This document shows positions 1-6,620 of a stretch of DNA of 6,832 nucleotides, in pieces; within the stretch, counting starts at the first letter, position 1, and each line of letters opens with the position of its first letter. The notes beneath the pieces are model-generated. The model was given only the letters and a program-made list of their open reading frames with translations. It made no database searches and was not told where the DNA came from. The position numbers and the translations under genes are program-made. This DNA is from an uncultured Bariatricus sp. GTDB taxonomy: Bacteria > Bacillota > Clostridia > Lachnospirales > Lachnospiraceae. The DNA lies in assembly GCA_934320645.1 (NCBI GenBank), contig CAKRFP010000063.1, positions 1 through 6,832 on the forward strand, written 5' to 3'.

Positions 1-155
1 ATTACCTGGTTGAGTTGCTCATCAGAATAATATCTATAGCCACTTACTGTAGTATGATGCGGATGAAGTTTTCCATTTGCATCCCAATTTCGTAATGTCT
101 GAGCAGATACGCCTATAATTTTTGAAAATTCGTGTATAGAATAATATTTACTCAA
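1..155 (-). CDS. tnpA: IS607-family serine recombinase (TnpA), N-terminal part, runs off the left edge
   Basis: The reverse strand starts with TTG at 155-153 and stays open for 51 codons to the window edge. The translation begins MSKYYSIHEFSKIIGVSAQT and continues LRNWDANGKLHP, then SGYRYYSDEQLNQ. This is the MerR-like winged-helix DNA-binding head of IS607 transposases: helix-turn-helix around residues 6-24, the TLRNWD signature at 20-25, and the G(Y/H)RYYS wing at about 39-44. In this family the head is followed by a serine-recombinase catalytic domain, which would lie off the window, as would any tnpB. The TTG start is set by an AAAGGAG ribosome binding site at 164-170, eight bases upstream; no in-frame ATG precedes it. 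TnpA catalyses insertion and excision through a covalent serine intermediate. A free-standing MerR regulator is the alternative, but the motif wording fits IS607 much better. Confidence 0.85.
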   Translation of the reverse strand, partial: MSKYYSIHEFSKIIGVSAQTLRNWDANGKLHPHHTTVSGYRYYSDEQLNQV

Positions 156-177
156 AGTATCAACTCCTTTCAATAAT

Positions 178-206
178 ATTCTAGTCTAATATCTTATAAA
201 ACTCAA
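178..206 (-). promoter_or_regulatory. Probable sigma-A promoter of tnpA
   Basis: Read on the minus strand: -35 TTGAGT (206-201), a 17-bp spacer, and -10 TAGAAT (183-178). Predicted initiation near 171 would leave a very short leader directly abutting the AAAGGAG ribosome binding site at 170-164. The -35 overlaps one arm of the weak inverted repeat at 194-201, which would allow TnpA autoregulation; that is inference. Confidence 0.55.
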
Positions 207-236
207 TATCTACTTATATGATTTTATAATTTATCT

Positions 237-2000
237 TTAACTGTTAATGACCTCTTGTTCTCCAATGGAAGCTTCCAACTGTTGCTTTTCAAACATATCT
301 TTATAAATACCATTTTTCTGAATCAGTTCGGTGTGTGTTCCAAGCTCTTTCATTTCCCCGTTTTCAAGTACCATGATCAGATCGGCATGCTGTACCGTGG
401 AAATTCGGTGTGCGATCAGGATTGTTGTTTTTCCTTTACGATCGTCCCTGAGATTATGTAGGATATGTTCTTCTGTATCGGTGTCGACAGCGGAAAGGGA
501 GTCATCAAGGATCAGGATCGGTGCATTTTTTATCAGGGCGCGGGCGATGGAGCTGCGCTGTTTCTGACCGCCGGAAAGCGTAACGCCACGTTCGCCGACG
601 ATTGTATCATAGTTGTCCGGAAAATTTGCAATATTATCGTGAATGCAGGCTGATTTTGCTGCGGCGATAATACGGCTCATATCCTGTGATTTTGTACCGA
701 ATGCAATATTTGCTTTCAGAGTATCGGAAAAAAGAAAATTATCCTGTGGTACATAAGCAATATTTTCACGCAGAGTTTTCAGCGGAATTGTGTTGATATC
801 ATGGTCATCCAGATAAATCATGCCTGGCTCAGTGTTGTAAAGCCGGAGCAGGAGATTGACCAGAGTGGACTTTCCGTTGCCGGTGCGCCCGATGATGGCA
901 AGGGTTGTCCCGGATGGGATGTCCAGATTGATATCATGCAGTACCGGAGAAGTATTTCCAAGGTGCGTAAAGGTCAGGTGATCAAAACGGATATCCCCGT
1001 GCAGGGTATCTAAAGTTGTGACAGAAGCAGTATCTTTTACATTTGTCTGTGCTTCCAGGATTTCCTGTACACGGCGGATGGATGCAGTTCCCTGGGAAAA
1101 CATGACGGCAGCTTCCGAACAGGCGAGCATCGGCCATACCAGCATATTGACATACTGATTGAAAGCTACGAAACGTCCGAGTGTAATCTGTCCGATCAGG
1201 GCGAGGTATCCCCCATAAAGGAGTGAGGCAAGACTGGAAAATCCGATGATCACATCCAGAAGCGGGATCAGGATGGCTTCCAGCTTTGCGATGCGCATAC
1301 TTTTATCCATGGTATCCTGGTTCTTTTTGGAAAAAGAAAGGATTTCTGCCTGCTTGCGAACAAAGGCCTTGATCACACGGATCCCGGAGAAGCTTTCCTG
1401 TACAAAGTCGGCAAGATTGGAAACACTGTCCTGACGTTCGGTGTAGAGGTCATCCAGTACCTTTCCGTAATGCATATAGCCGAGGCAGATGATGACCATC
1501 GGGATCAGTGCCAGAAGGGTCAGTTTTATATTGACATAATACATCATCTGGCAGACGACCAGGAGCGTCATGACTACGGAATCAAAGATGCAGATGACAG
1601 CAGGGCCAAGTGCCATGCGGACCGCATTTAAGTCACTGGTAAACCGGGTCATCAGATCACCTGTTTTGTGGCTGTTGTAGTATTCCACATCCATAGTTTC
1701 CAGATGGGAAAACATTTCATTACGCAGTTCACGCTCGATAGTACGTGCGGTTCCAAAAAGAAAATAACGCCACAAAAAACGGCCGACTGCAAGCAGAAGA
1801 CCAATCAGAAAGATCCCAAGAAGACAGGTACGAATGGAACTCCAGGTAATGCTGCGCGCGGTAAGACCATCGGTAATGATACCGGTCAGTTTTGGAATAA
1901 ATACACTTGCCGCATCTACAGCAAAAAGAGTAAGGATTCCGGCAATATAGCGATATTTGTATCGCCTGACATATTGCATGATAAAGGGCAGTGGTTTCAT
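237..2000 (-). CDS. ABC exporter half-transporter, YheI/BmrC type (multidrug), degenerate-site subunit
   Basis: A 587-aa fused membrane plus ATPase protein. The start is ATG at 2000-1998, preceded by AGGAGG at 2013-2008 with 7-base spacing; a longer in-frame reading to 2213 would run through the promoter and is rejected. Six membrane segments lie at about 18-38, 58-80, 133-150, 157-175, 243-265 and 280-300. The nucleotide-binding domain has Walker A GRTGNGKST (371-379), Q-loop Q419, signature LSGGQ (475-479), Walker B ILILDD (495-500), D-loop SAVD and H-loop H531. The residue after Walker B Asp499 is Asp500, not the catalytic Glu. With the following SLSAVDTDTE, this is characteristic of B. 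subtilis YheI/BmrC, the non-catalytic-site partner in a heterodimeric multidrug exporter. A complete transporter therefore probably needs a second half-transporter, normally encoded just downstream. Here an IS607 element begins at that position. No terminator is visible after the stop, so transcription likely reads into the element. Substrate is unknown; efflux of drugs or lipophilic compounds is inferred from the family. Confidence 0.93.
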   Translation of the reverse strand: MKPLPFIMQYVRRYKYRYIAGILTLFAVDAASVFIPKLTGIITDGLTARSITWSSIRTCLLGIFLIGLLLAVGRFLWRYFLFGTARTIERELRNEMFSHLETMDVEYYNSHKTGDLMTRFTSDLNAVRMALGPAVICIFDSVVMTLLVVCQMMYYVNIKLTLLALIPMVIICLGYMHYGKVLDDLYTERQDSVSNLADFVQESFSGIRVIKAFVRKQAEILSFSKKNQDTMDKSMRIAKLEAILIPLLDVIIGFSSLASLLYGGYLALIGQITLGRFVAFNQYVNMLVWPMLACSEAAVMFSQGTASIRRVQEILEAQTNVKDTASVTTLDTLHGDIRFDHLTFTHLGNTSPVLHDINLDIPSGTTLAIIGRTGNGKSTLVNLLLRLYNTEPGMIYLDDHDINTIPLKTLRENIAYVPQDNFLFSDTLKANIAFGTKSQDMSRIIAAAKSACIHDNIANFPDNYDTIVGERGVTLSGGQKQRSSIARALIKNAPILILDDSLSAVDTDTEEHILHNLRDDRKGKTTILIAHRISTVQHADLIMVLENGEMKELGTHTELIQKNGIYKDMFEKQQLEASIGEQEVINS

Positions 2001-2042
2001 ATCAATGCCTCCTGAAAATGATAATTTTTTTCTATATAAAAT

Positions 2043-2071
2043 ATTATAGAGGATAGAATCTGGGGTGTCAA
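2043..2071 (-). promoter_or_regulatory. Consensus sigma-A promoter of the ABC exporter gene
   Basis: Minus strand: -35 TTGACA (2071-2066), exactly 17 bp, then -10 TATAAT (2048-2043), a perfect match to the housekeeping consensus. Initiation near 2036 gives a leader of about 36 bases ending in AGGAGG. No leader peptide or attenuator fits in this short leader, unlike the bmrCD operon of B. subtilis, so control, if any, would act at the DNA level. Confidence 0.85.
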
Positions 2072-2089
2072 AGATTCCGTCAAATAAAC

Positions 2090-2128
2090 GGGAAATACTT
2101 TGTGAAACAGGGGAAATTTCGTGAAAAC
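2090..2128. repeat. Imperfect tandem repeat in the divergent control region, candidate operator
   Basis: Two copies of a GGGAAAT-N(3-5)-GTGAAA(A)C unit begin at 2090 and 2111, one every 21 bp, or about two helical turns. Copy one has GGGAAAT at 2090-2096 and GTGAAAC at 2102-2108. Copy two has GGGAAAT at 2111-2117 and GTGAAAAC at 2121-2128. A short palindrome, GAAATTTC, sits at 2113-2120. The array ends 5 bp before the -35 of the MATE promoter and begins 18 bp beyond the -35 of the ABC promoter, so one bound protein could affect both. No regulator gene is present in the window. Function is inferred from position only. Confidence 0.45.
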
Positions 2129-2133
2129 GACAA

Positions 2134-2162
2134 TTGCAATTTAAGATACATTTTTCTATAAT
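2134..2162 (+). promoter_or_regulatory. Strong sigma-A promoter of the MATE gene
   Basis: -35 TTGCAA (2134-2139), 17-bp spacer, and -10 TATAAT (2157-2162). Predicted start is near 2169, giving a leader of about 35 bases. The ribosome binding site is GAGGG at 2194-2198, 5 bases before the ATG. The promoter points away from the ABC promoter, and the two -35 elements are 62 bp apart with the tandem repeat between them. Confidence 0.8.
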
Positions 2163-2203
2163 GACGAGAGGTAAAATGTTAATAAGATAAACAGAGGGAA
2201 TAT

Positions 2204-3568
2204 ATGAAAACATTACAGAAAGATTTGACGACCGGGAATCCGGGAAAAATTATTTTTAATTTCACACTGCCGATCTTCATTGGAAATGTATTTCAGCAGT
2301 TCTACAGTATGGCAGATACGATTATCGTAGGAAAGTTCGTGGGAACCAAAGCACTTGCGGCTGTTGGAAGTACGGGAACGATCATGTTTCTGATCAATGG
2401 ATTTATTCTGGGAATGACGGCAGGATTTACTGTACTTACGGCACAGAAATTTGGTGCGGGTGATTTGAAAGCAATGCGCAAGACTGTAGGAAATGCCGCG
2501 ATTCTGGCGATTATTATGTCTCTTATTATGACTGCGCTCGGAATGATGGCAATGAAACCGCTTCTTGGGATTATGAAGACACCGGATGATATTTTCAAGG
2601 ATGCCTATGCGTATATTATGGTAATCTGTGGTGGAATTGCGGCGCAGATGCTATATAACTTTTTATCCAGTGTCTTGCGGGCACTTGGTAACAGCAAGGT
2701 TCCGCTATATTTCCTGATTCTTGCGGCGTTGCTCAACATTGTGCTGGATATGGTATTTATCATTGCATTTCACATGGGCGCAGCCGGTGCGGCATGGGCG
2801 ACCGTGATTTCACAGGGGATTTCGGGAATCCTGTGTCTGGTATATATTGTGAAGGCGGTTCCGATCCTGCATTTACATAAGGAGGACTGGCGTCCGAGCG
2901 GACATCTGCTGAAGATCCAGCTTGCAGTCGGAATCCCGATGGCTCTTCAATATTCGATCACAGCGATCGGAACCATGATGGTACAGACTGCCCTGAATCT
3001 GCTTGGCTCCACACAGGTAGCAGCATTTACCGCAGCGAATAAGATCGAGCAGATCGTGACGCAGGCATATGTTGCGATGGGAACCACGATGGCAACCTAT
3101 TGCGCACAGAATATTGGAGCAGGTAAGATCAAAAGGATCCGTCAGGGATTTAAGTCAATTACGATCATGGGAAGTATCTATTCAGTCGTAGTTGCGGCGA
3201 TCATTATGACAGTTGGAAAATATATGACGTATCTGTTCCTGTCTGGGGATCTGACAGAAATTATGCGTTCCGTGGATATTTACCTGAAATGCGTCGGTAC
3301 TTTCTTCATTCCTCTTACTGTTGTAAATGTTTACCGGAATGGAATCCAGGGAATGGGATATGGACTGCTCCCGATGATGGCTGGTGTGGCTGAGCTGGTT
3401 GGCAGGGGCGTTGTTGCCATGATCGCGGCAGGGCAGAAGAGTTACTTTGGAGTATGCATGGCAAGTCCGGCGGCATGGATCCTGGCAAGTGCGTTGCTGA
3501 TCGTGATGTATTATTATGTGATCCATCAGAATGAGAAGCGGTTTGCGAAGTATGCGGATGAGGAATAG
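2204..3568 (+). CDS. MATE family efflux transporter
   Basis: A 454-aa, highly hydrophobic membrane protein of the usual MATE length, with about twelve membrane helices arranged as two six-helix halves. Family marks include the first-helix segment with Q31-Q32, Asp38 and Thr39 followed by IIVGKFVG (ADTIIVG is a MATE hallmark). Others are the segment RALGNSKVP (159-167) followed by NIVLDMVFI (178-186), and the second-half counterpart around AAFTAANKIEQ (273-283), where the family typically has a similar motif. Such proteins export cationic drugs or metabolites in exchange for Na+ or H+; the substrate and ion are not readable here. The ATG at 2204 has a GAGGG ribosome binding site and a strong promoter. 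It is transcribed divergently from the ABC exporter gene and ends at a strong hairpin terminator, so it is probably monocistronic. The functional link to the ABC exporter (a shared export locus) is inferred from the shared control region. Confidence 0.93.
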   Translation: MKTLQKDLTTGNPGKIIFNFTLPIFIGNVFQQFYSMADTIIVGKFVGTKALAAVGSTGTIMFLINGFILGMTAGFTVLTAQKFGAGDLKAMRKTVGNAAILAIIMSLIMTALGMMAMKPLLGIMKTPDDIFKDAYAYIMVICGGIAAQMLYNFLSSVLRALGNSKVPLYFLILAALLNIVLDMVFIIAFHMGAAGAAWATVISQGISGILCLVYIVKAVPILHLHKEDWRPSGHLLKIQLAVGIPMALQYSITAIGTMMVQTALNLLGSTQVAAFTAANKIEQIVTQAYVAMGTTMATYCAQNIGAGKIKRIRQGFKSITIMGSIYSVVVAAIIMTVGKYMTYLFLSGDLTEIMRSVDIYLKCVGTFFIPLTVVNVYRNGIQGMGYGLLPMMAGVAELVGRGVVAMIAAGQKSYFGVCMASPAAWILASALLIVMYYYVIHQNEKRFAKYADEE

Positions 3569-3602
3569 AAAAGTTCTCTTTATAAAGCAAACGGAATGAA
3601 TA

Positions 3603-3655
3603 ACAGCTCCGGCGAATATACTTTTTAGTAAAGTGGTTCGCCAGGAGCTGTTTTT
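3603..3655 (+). terminator. Rho-independent terminator of the MATE gene, overlapping the spmB ribosome binding site
   Basis: The left arm at 3603-3616 (ACAGCTCCGGCGAA) pairs with the right arm at 3637-3651 (TTCGCCAGGAGCTGT) over 14 bp with one bulged base. An inner stem of ACTTT (3620-3624) with AAAGT (3630-3634) closes the loop. A five-T tract at 3651-3655 follows at once, and a further seven-T run lies a few bases on, inside the next gene. This has the form of an intrinsic terminator 34 bases after the MATE stop codon. Confidence 0.85.
3643..3647 (+). promoter_or_regulatory. spmB ribosome binding site buried in the terminator stem
   Basis: AGGAG sits 8 bases before the ATG at 3656 and is the only plausible ribosome binding site for spmB. 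All five bases belong to the 3' arm of the terminator hairpin, where they face the CTCC segment of the left arm. A transcript reading through from the MATE gene would therefore hide the site. A TATACT hexamer at 3617-3622, in the hairpin loop, resembles a -10 box but lacks a convincing -35. If used, initiation near 3629 would skip the left arm and leave the site free. Confidence 0.6.
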
Positions 3656-4180
3656 ATGCGCCTTTTTTTATACATATCTGACTTTATAGTCCCTTTTATG
3701 ATTTTGTCCATTCTTATATATGGAATTTTTGCAGGAGTGAATGTATATGATACTTTTATTCAGGGAGCAAAGCGTGGATTTTGGACGGTCGTGCGGCTGA
3801 TGCCGACGTTGATCGGATTGATGGCGGCAGTGGGGATTTTGCGTGCATCGGGTTTTCTGGAATTTATATCGGAAATAATTGGAAATGTGACGGAGCAGAT
3901 TGGATTTCCGGGGGCACTGTTTCCGCTTACGATTGTGAAAATGTTTTCGTCCTCAGCCGCAACAGGATTATTGCTTGATGTCTACAAAGAATTTGGAACG
4001 GATTCGAGAAATGGAATGATTGCTTCAATTTCGATGGCGTGTACGGAAACGATTTTCTATACGATGTCGGTGTATTTTATGTCAGCAAAGGTGAAAAAAA
4101 CCAGGTATACTCTTGCCGGAGCACTTATTGCAACATTTGCAGGGCTTGCAGCGAGTGTGTGGCTGGCAGCACTTGTATAA
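3656..4180 (+). CDS. spmB: Spore maturation protein B (SpmB-like, nucleoside-recognition/Gate domain)
   Basis: A 174-aa integral membrane protein, close to the roughly 178 aa of B. subtilis SpmB. The N-terminal segment (about 5-28) is a membrane helix. It is followed by the GAKRGFWTVVRLMPTLIGLM stretch (37-56) and ILRASGFLEF (61-70), which match the SpmB pattern of a Gate-domain protein. The conserved middle is KMFSSSAATG (95-104) with D108 and the GTDS of 114-117, then the ACTETIFYTMSVYF helix (128-141). A C-terminal helix lies at about 152-172. In B. subtilis SpmA and SpmB are needed for spore core dehydration and heat resistance; the molecular activity is unresolved. The start at 3656 keeps the full first helix and has an AGGAG site, though within a hairpin. 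No spmA lies upstream, where it usually is. No clear terminator follows, so some read-through into the glycosidase leader is possible. Confidence 0.85.
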   Translation: MRLFLYISDFIVPFMILSILIYGIFAGVNVYDTFIQGAKRGFWTVVRLMPTLIGLMAAVGILRASGFLEFISEIIGNVTEQIGFPGALFPLTIVKMFSSSAATGLLLDVYKEFGTDSRNGMIASISMACTETIFYTMSVYFMSAKVKKTRYTLAGALIATFAGLAASVWLAALV

Positions 4181-4286
4181 ATAAAAGTTGTATATAAAAA
4201 TTATCGAATGTTGTATTCAGATTTTTTGAAAAATGTATATATCGCACAATAAAAATGACTACAATTAACAAAAAATGTGCAAAATC

Positions 4287-4325
4287 TTGACAAAGAATGG
4301 AGAGAAACATAGAATATAGTCTATA
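4287..4325 (+). promoter_or_regulatory. Sigma-A promoter of the glycosidase gene with a palindrome at the start site
   Basis: -35 TTGACA (4287-4292), 17-bp spacer, -10 TAGAAT (4310-4315). Predicted initiation near 4322 gives a leader of about 44 bases. An odd 11-bp palindrome, TATAGTCTATA (4315-4325), overlaps the end of the -10 and the start site, a classic place for a repressor. Upstream, GCACA (4244-4248) and TGTGC (4276-4280) form a loose inverted pair ending 6 bp before the -35; this is weaker. The remaining bases 4181-4286 are AT-rich and hold nothing else I can support. Confidence 0.75.
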
Positions 4326-4365
4326 GATGGTTCGAATCCAATTTTTATACGAAAAGGAGCAAAAC

Positions 4366-6609
4366 ATGAACGCAGCAGAAATTATTAAAAAAGATTTGGA
4401 TGCAATTTATATTGGGAATCTGAGCACAGTAGATGACAATCTTACACTCCCAGAGAATGGAAAATACGGTGCTCAATTTACCTGGGAGACAGGGGAAGAA
4501 AGATTTATTGATAATACAGGAAAGGTACATCGCCCACTGCATGGCATGGGAAACCGTAAAGTTACACTGACGGTTACCGCAACATATGAAGGATGTAGTG
4601 AGTCAAGAGAATATGTGGCAACTGTATTGCAGGAAGCAAAAGAAAATATCGTAAAAGAAGTACGTAAAGTCGTTCTTAATGCACAGGTTGGTGAAGAAGC
4701 TCATCTTCCGTCTGTTGTGATCGTATATACAGAAGATGGACGCCGCATGACAATGCCGGTGAAATGGAATACATATGAGCCGGCAAAAGAAGAGACAGTG
4801 GTTGCGGTTACAGGTGTGATCGATGGAACAGAAAAGGAAGCATCTGCAGAGATCCATTATAAAAAGGAAATAGTACCAGTAAAAGGACCGGAGAAAAAAG
4901 TGGGTTATTTTCCACTTGGACAGGTTCGGTTGAAAGAAGGAACTCTTTACTATAAATATCAGAAGCTGATGGAAGAATATCTTCTTGGAATTGACGATGA
5001 CCAGATGCTTTATAATTTCCGCAAAGCGACCGGACTGGATACAAAAGGGGCACCTCCGATGACCGGTTGGGATGAGGAAAGCTGTAAACTGAAAGGGCAC
5101 ACGACAGGACATTATCTGTCAGGTATTGCACTTGCATTTGCAGCAACCGGCAATCCAAAATTTTTAGATAAAGTCAATTATATGGTAGCAGAGCTGAAAA
5201 AGTGCCAGGATGCATTTGCGGCAACCGGCAAATATCACAGAGGATTTTTAAGTGCATACTCAGAGGAACAGTTCGATCTTCTGGAAGTATATACCAAGTA
5301 TCCGGAAATCTGGGCTCCATATTATACTTTGGATAAGATTATGTCCGGATTATATGATTGTCATGTATTTGCCGGAAATGAGACGGCAAAAGAGATCCTG
5401 GATTTGATGGGAGACTGGGTATATGACAGACTTTCCCGTCTGCCAAAAGAAACTCTGGATAAAATGTGGGCAATGTATATTGCAGGTGAGTTTGGTGGTA
5501 TGCTTGGAACAATGGTAAAAGTCTATGAGCTGACCGGAAAAGAAAATCATCTGAAGGCTGCAAAACTTTTTGAAAATGAAAAGTTATTCTATCCGATGGA
5601 AGAAGAATGCGATACATTGGAGGATATGCATGCAAACCAGCATATTCCGCAGATTATCGGTGCAATGGATCTGTATCGGGCAACTGGTGATGAGATTTAT
5701 TGGGAAATCGGAAAGAATTTCTGGAATATCGTGACTGGTGGACATACATATTGTATCGGTGGGGTTGGTGAGACTGAGATGTTCCATCGTGCAAATACAA
5801 CGTGTTCTTATCTTACGGATAAGGCTGCTGAAAGCTGTGCAAGTTATAATATGCTGCGCCTGACCAGTCAGTTATTTGAATATACGCGAAGCGGCAATCT
5901 GATGGATTATTATGATAATACGCTGAGAAATCATATCCTGACATCAAGTAGTCATAAATGTGATGGTGGAACGACTTATTTTCTTCCACTTGGTCCGGGT
6001 GGCAGAAAAGAATTCTTCCTTTCAGAGAATTCCTGCTGTCATGGAACCGGTATGGAGAGCAGATTCCGCTATATGGAAAATATTTATGCTCAGGATGAAG
6101 ATGCGCTTTACATTAACCTTCTTGTAGATTCCATGCTGACGGACGAAAATGGAAAAACGATGATCGAACTTCAGAGTGTGGATGAAGAAGGTGTAATGGA
6201 AATCCGTTGCCAAAAGGATCAGAAAAAAGTTCTTAAAATCCATATTCCGGCATGGGGACAGAAGGATTTTAACGTGTCTGTAAATGGAAAAGTTCTTGCA
6301 GATACAGCACTTCATGATGGTTATCTGGTAATTGATGCAGATCCGAAAGCCGGAGATGTGATCCGACTGGAACTTCCGATGGAATTCCGTGTGTTGGATA
6401 ACAAGTCTGATGCGGCATTTGTCAATCTTGCATATGGACCATATATTCTTGCGGCACTTTCAGAGGAAAAAGAATTCCTTACAGCACCGGCAGTAGAAGA
6501 AATTCATATGGTTGATGGAAAATTACAGTTTGAAGCGAATGGAATGAAGATGATCCCTCTTCCGGAAGTAGATATGGAAGCTTATCATGTATATTTTCAT
6601 AAAGAATAA
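4366..6609 (+). CDS. GH127/DUF1680-type glycosidase (putative beta-L-arabinofuranosidase) with two N-terminal Ig-like domains
   Basis: A 747-aa protein. The start at 4366 is chosen because AAGGAG (4354-4359) lies 6 bases upstream; the in-frame ATG at 4327 is almost at the predicted transcription start and would place that site inside the gene. Residues about 3-92 resemble an atrophied bacterial Ig domain, with LTLPENGKYGAQFTWETG near 25-42. Residues about 97-168 resemble a Big_4 Ig domain (LPSVVIVYTEDG then VKW). From about 180 follows the (alpha/alpha)6-barrel GH127 catalytic region: GW 234-235, GHTTGHYL 244-251, HANQHIP 422-428 and AESCASYNML 488-497, then SCCHGTGMES 556-565. By homology with B. 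longum HypBA1, Cys557 is the nucleophile, Glu471 the acid/base, and Glu489, Cys491, Cys557 and Cys558 the zinc ligands. Beta-sandwich sequence follows to the end. Such retaining enzymes release arabinofuranose from plant glycans; GH146 is a close alternative. There is no signal peptide or membrane anchor, so it is probably cytoplasmic. It has its own promoter and terminator. Confidence 0.88.
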   Translation: MNAAEIIKKDLDAIYIGNLSTVDDNLTLPENGKYGAQFTWETGEERFIDNTGKVHRPLHGMGNRKVTLTVTATYEGCSESREYVATVLQEAKENIVKEVRKVVLNAQVGEEAHLPSVVIVYTEDGRRMTMPVKWNTYEPAKEETVVAVTGVIDGTEKEASAEIHYKKEIVPVKGPEKKVGYFPLGQVRLKEGTLYYKYQKLMEEYLLGIDDDQMLYNFRKATGLDTKGAPPMTGWDEESCKLKGHTTGHYLSGIALAFAATGNPKFLDKVNYMVAELKKCQDAFAATGKYHRGFLSAYSEEQFDLLEVYTKYPEIWAPYYTLDKIMSGLYDCHVFAGNETAKEILDLMGDWVYDRLSRLPKETLDKMWAMYIAGEFGGMLGTMVKVYELTGKENHLKAAKLFENEKLFYPMEEECDTLEDMHANQHIPQIIGAMDLYRATGDEIYWEIGKNFWNIVTGGHTYCIGGVGETEMFHRANTTCSYLTDKAAESCASYNMLRLTSQLFEYTRSGNLMDYYDNTLRNHILTSSSHKCDGGTTYFLPLGPGGRKEFFLSENSCCHGTGMESRFRYMENIYAQDEDALYINLLVDSMLTDENGKTMIELQSVDEEGVMEIRCQKDQKKVLKIHIPAWGQKDFNVSVNGKVLADTALHDGYLVIDADPKAGDVIRLELPMEFRVLDNKSDAAFVNLAYGPYILAALSEEKEFLTAPAVEEIHMVDGKLQFEANGMKMIPLPEVDMEAYHVYFHKE

Positions 6610-6620
6610 AAAAAAGAAAT

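Larger units (their letters stand above)
1..236 (-). mobile_element. End of an IS607-family insertion sequence
   Basis: The element is inferred from the tnpA head plus the very AT-rich stretch at 156-236 that carries its promoter. IS607 elements lack terminal inverted repeats and make no target duplication, so the outer boundary cannot be read directly. The right limit given here is simply the stop codon of the neighbouring ABC gene. Known IS607 members recombine at a GG dinucleotide. No GG or CC occurs from 168 to 250, so the true edge might fall at the CC at 251-252, inside the last codons of the ABC gene. A weak AT-rich inverted repeat (TTATAAAA at 194-201 with TTTTATAA at 222-229) lies in this end and may be a TnpA binding element, but could be chance. 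Confidence 0.65.

Noticed and set aside
255..2015. Several open frames on the plus strand opposite the ABC gene
   Set aside because: They are frame shadows of a strongly conserved coding region, without ribosome binding sites or recognisable protein motifs.
2001..2213. An N-terminal extension of the ABC exporter by 71 residues
   Set aside because: The extension runs through the consensus promoter and past the AGGAGG site; the family starts at MKPLPF-like sequence, as chosen here.
3578..3587. CTTTATAAAG palindrome after the MATE stop codon
   Set aside because: Short, AT-rich and not placed next to any promoter I can support.
4181..4240. AT-rich inverted stretch (ATTTTT at 4221-4226 with AAAAAT at 4229-4234) as a terminator for spmB
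   Set aside because: The stem is only A-T pairs with a two-base loop and no GC core, so it would not terminate.
4329..4339. GGTTCGAATCC, which looks like the T-arm of a tRNA
   Set aside because: Only three stem pairs form and no anticodon arm, D-arm or acceptor stem surrounds it. It lies in the glycosidase leader and is best treated as chance.
4327..4365. A 13-residue upstream extension of the glycosidase
   Set aside because: It would start about 5 bases after the predicted transcription start with no ribosome binding site, and the good AAGGAG would then be inside the coding region.
4603..6315. Open frames on the minus strand opposite the glycosidase gene
   Set aside because: They mirror the codon pattern of the glycosidase and give Cys/Phe/His-rich translations with no family resemblance.
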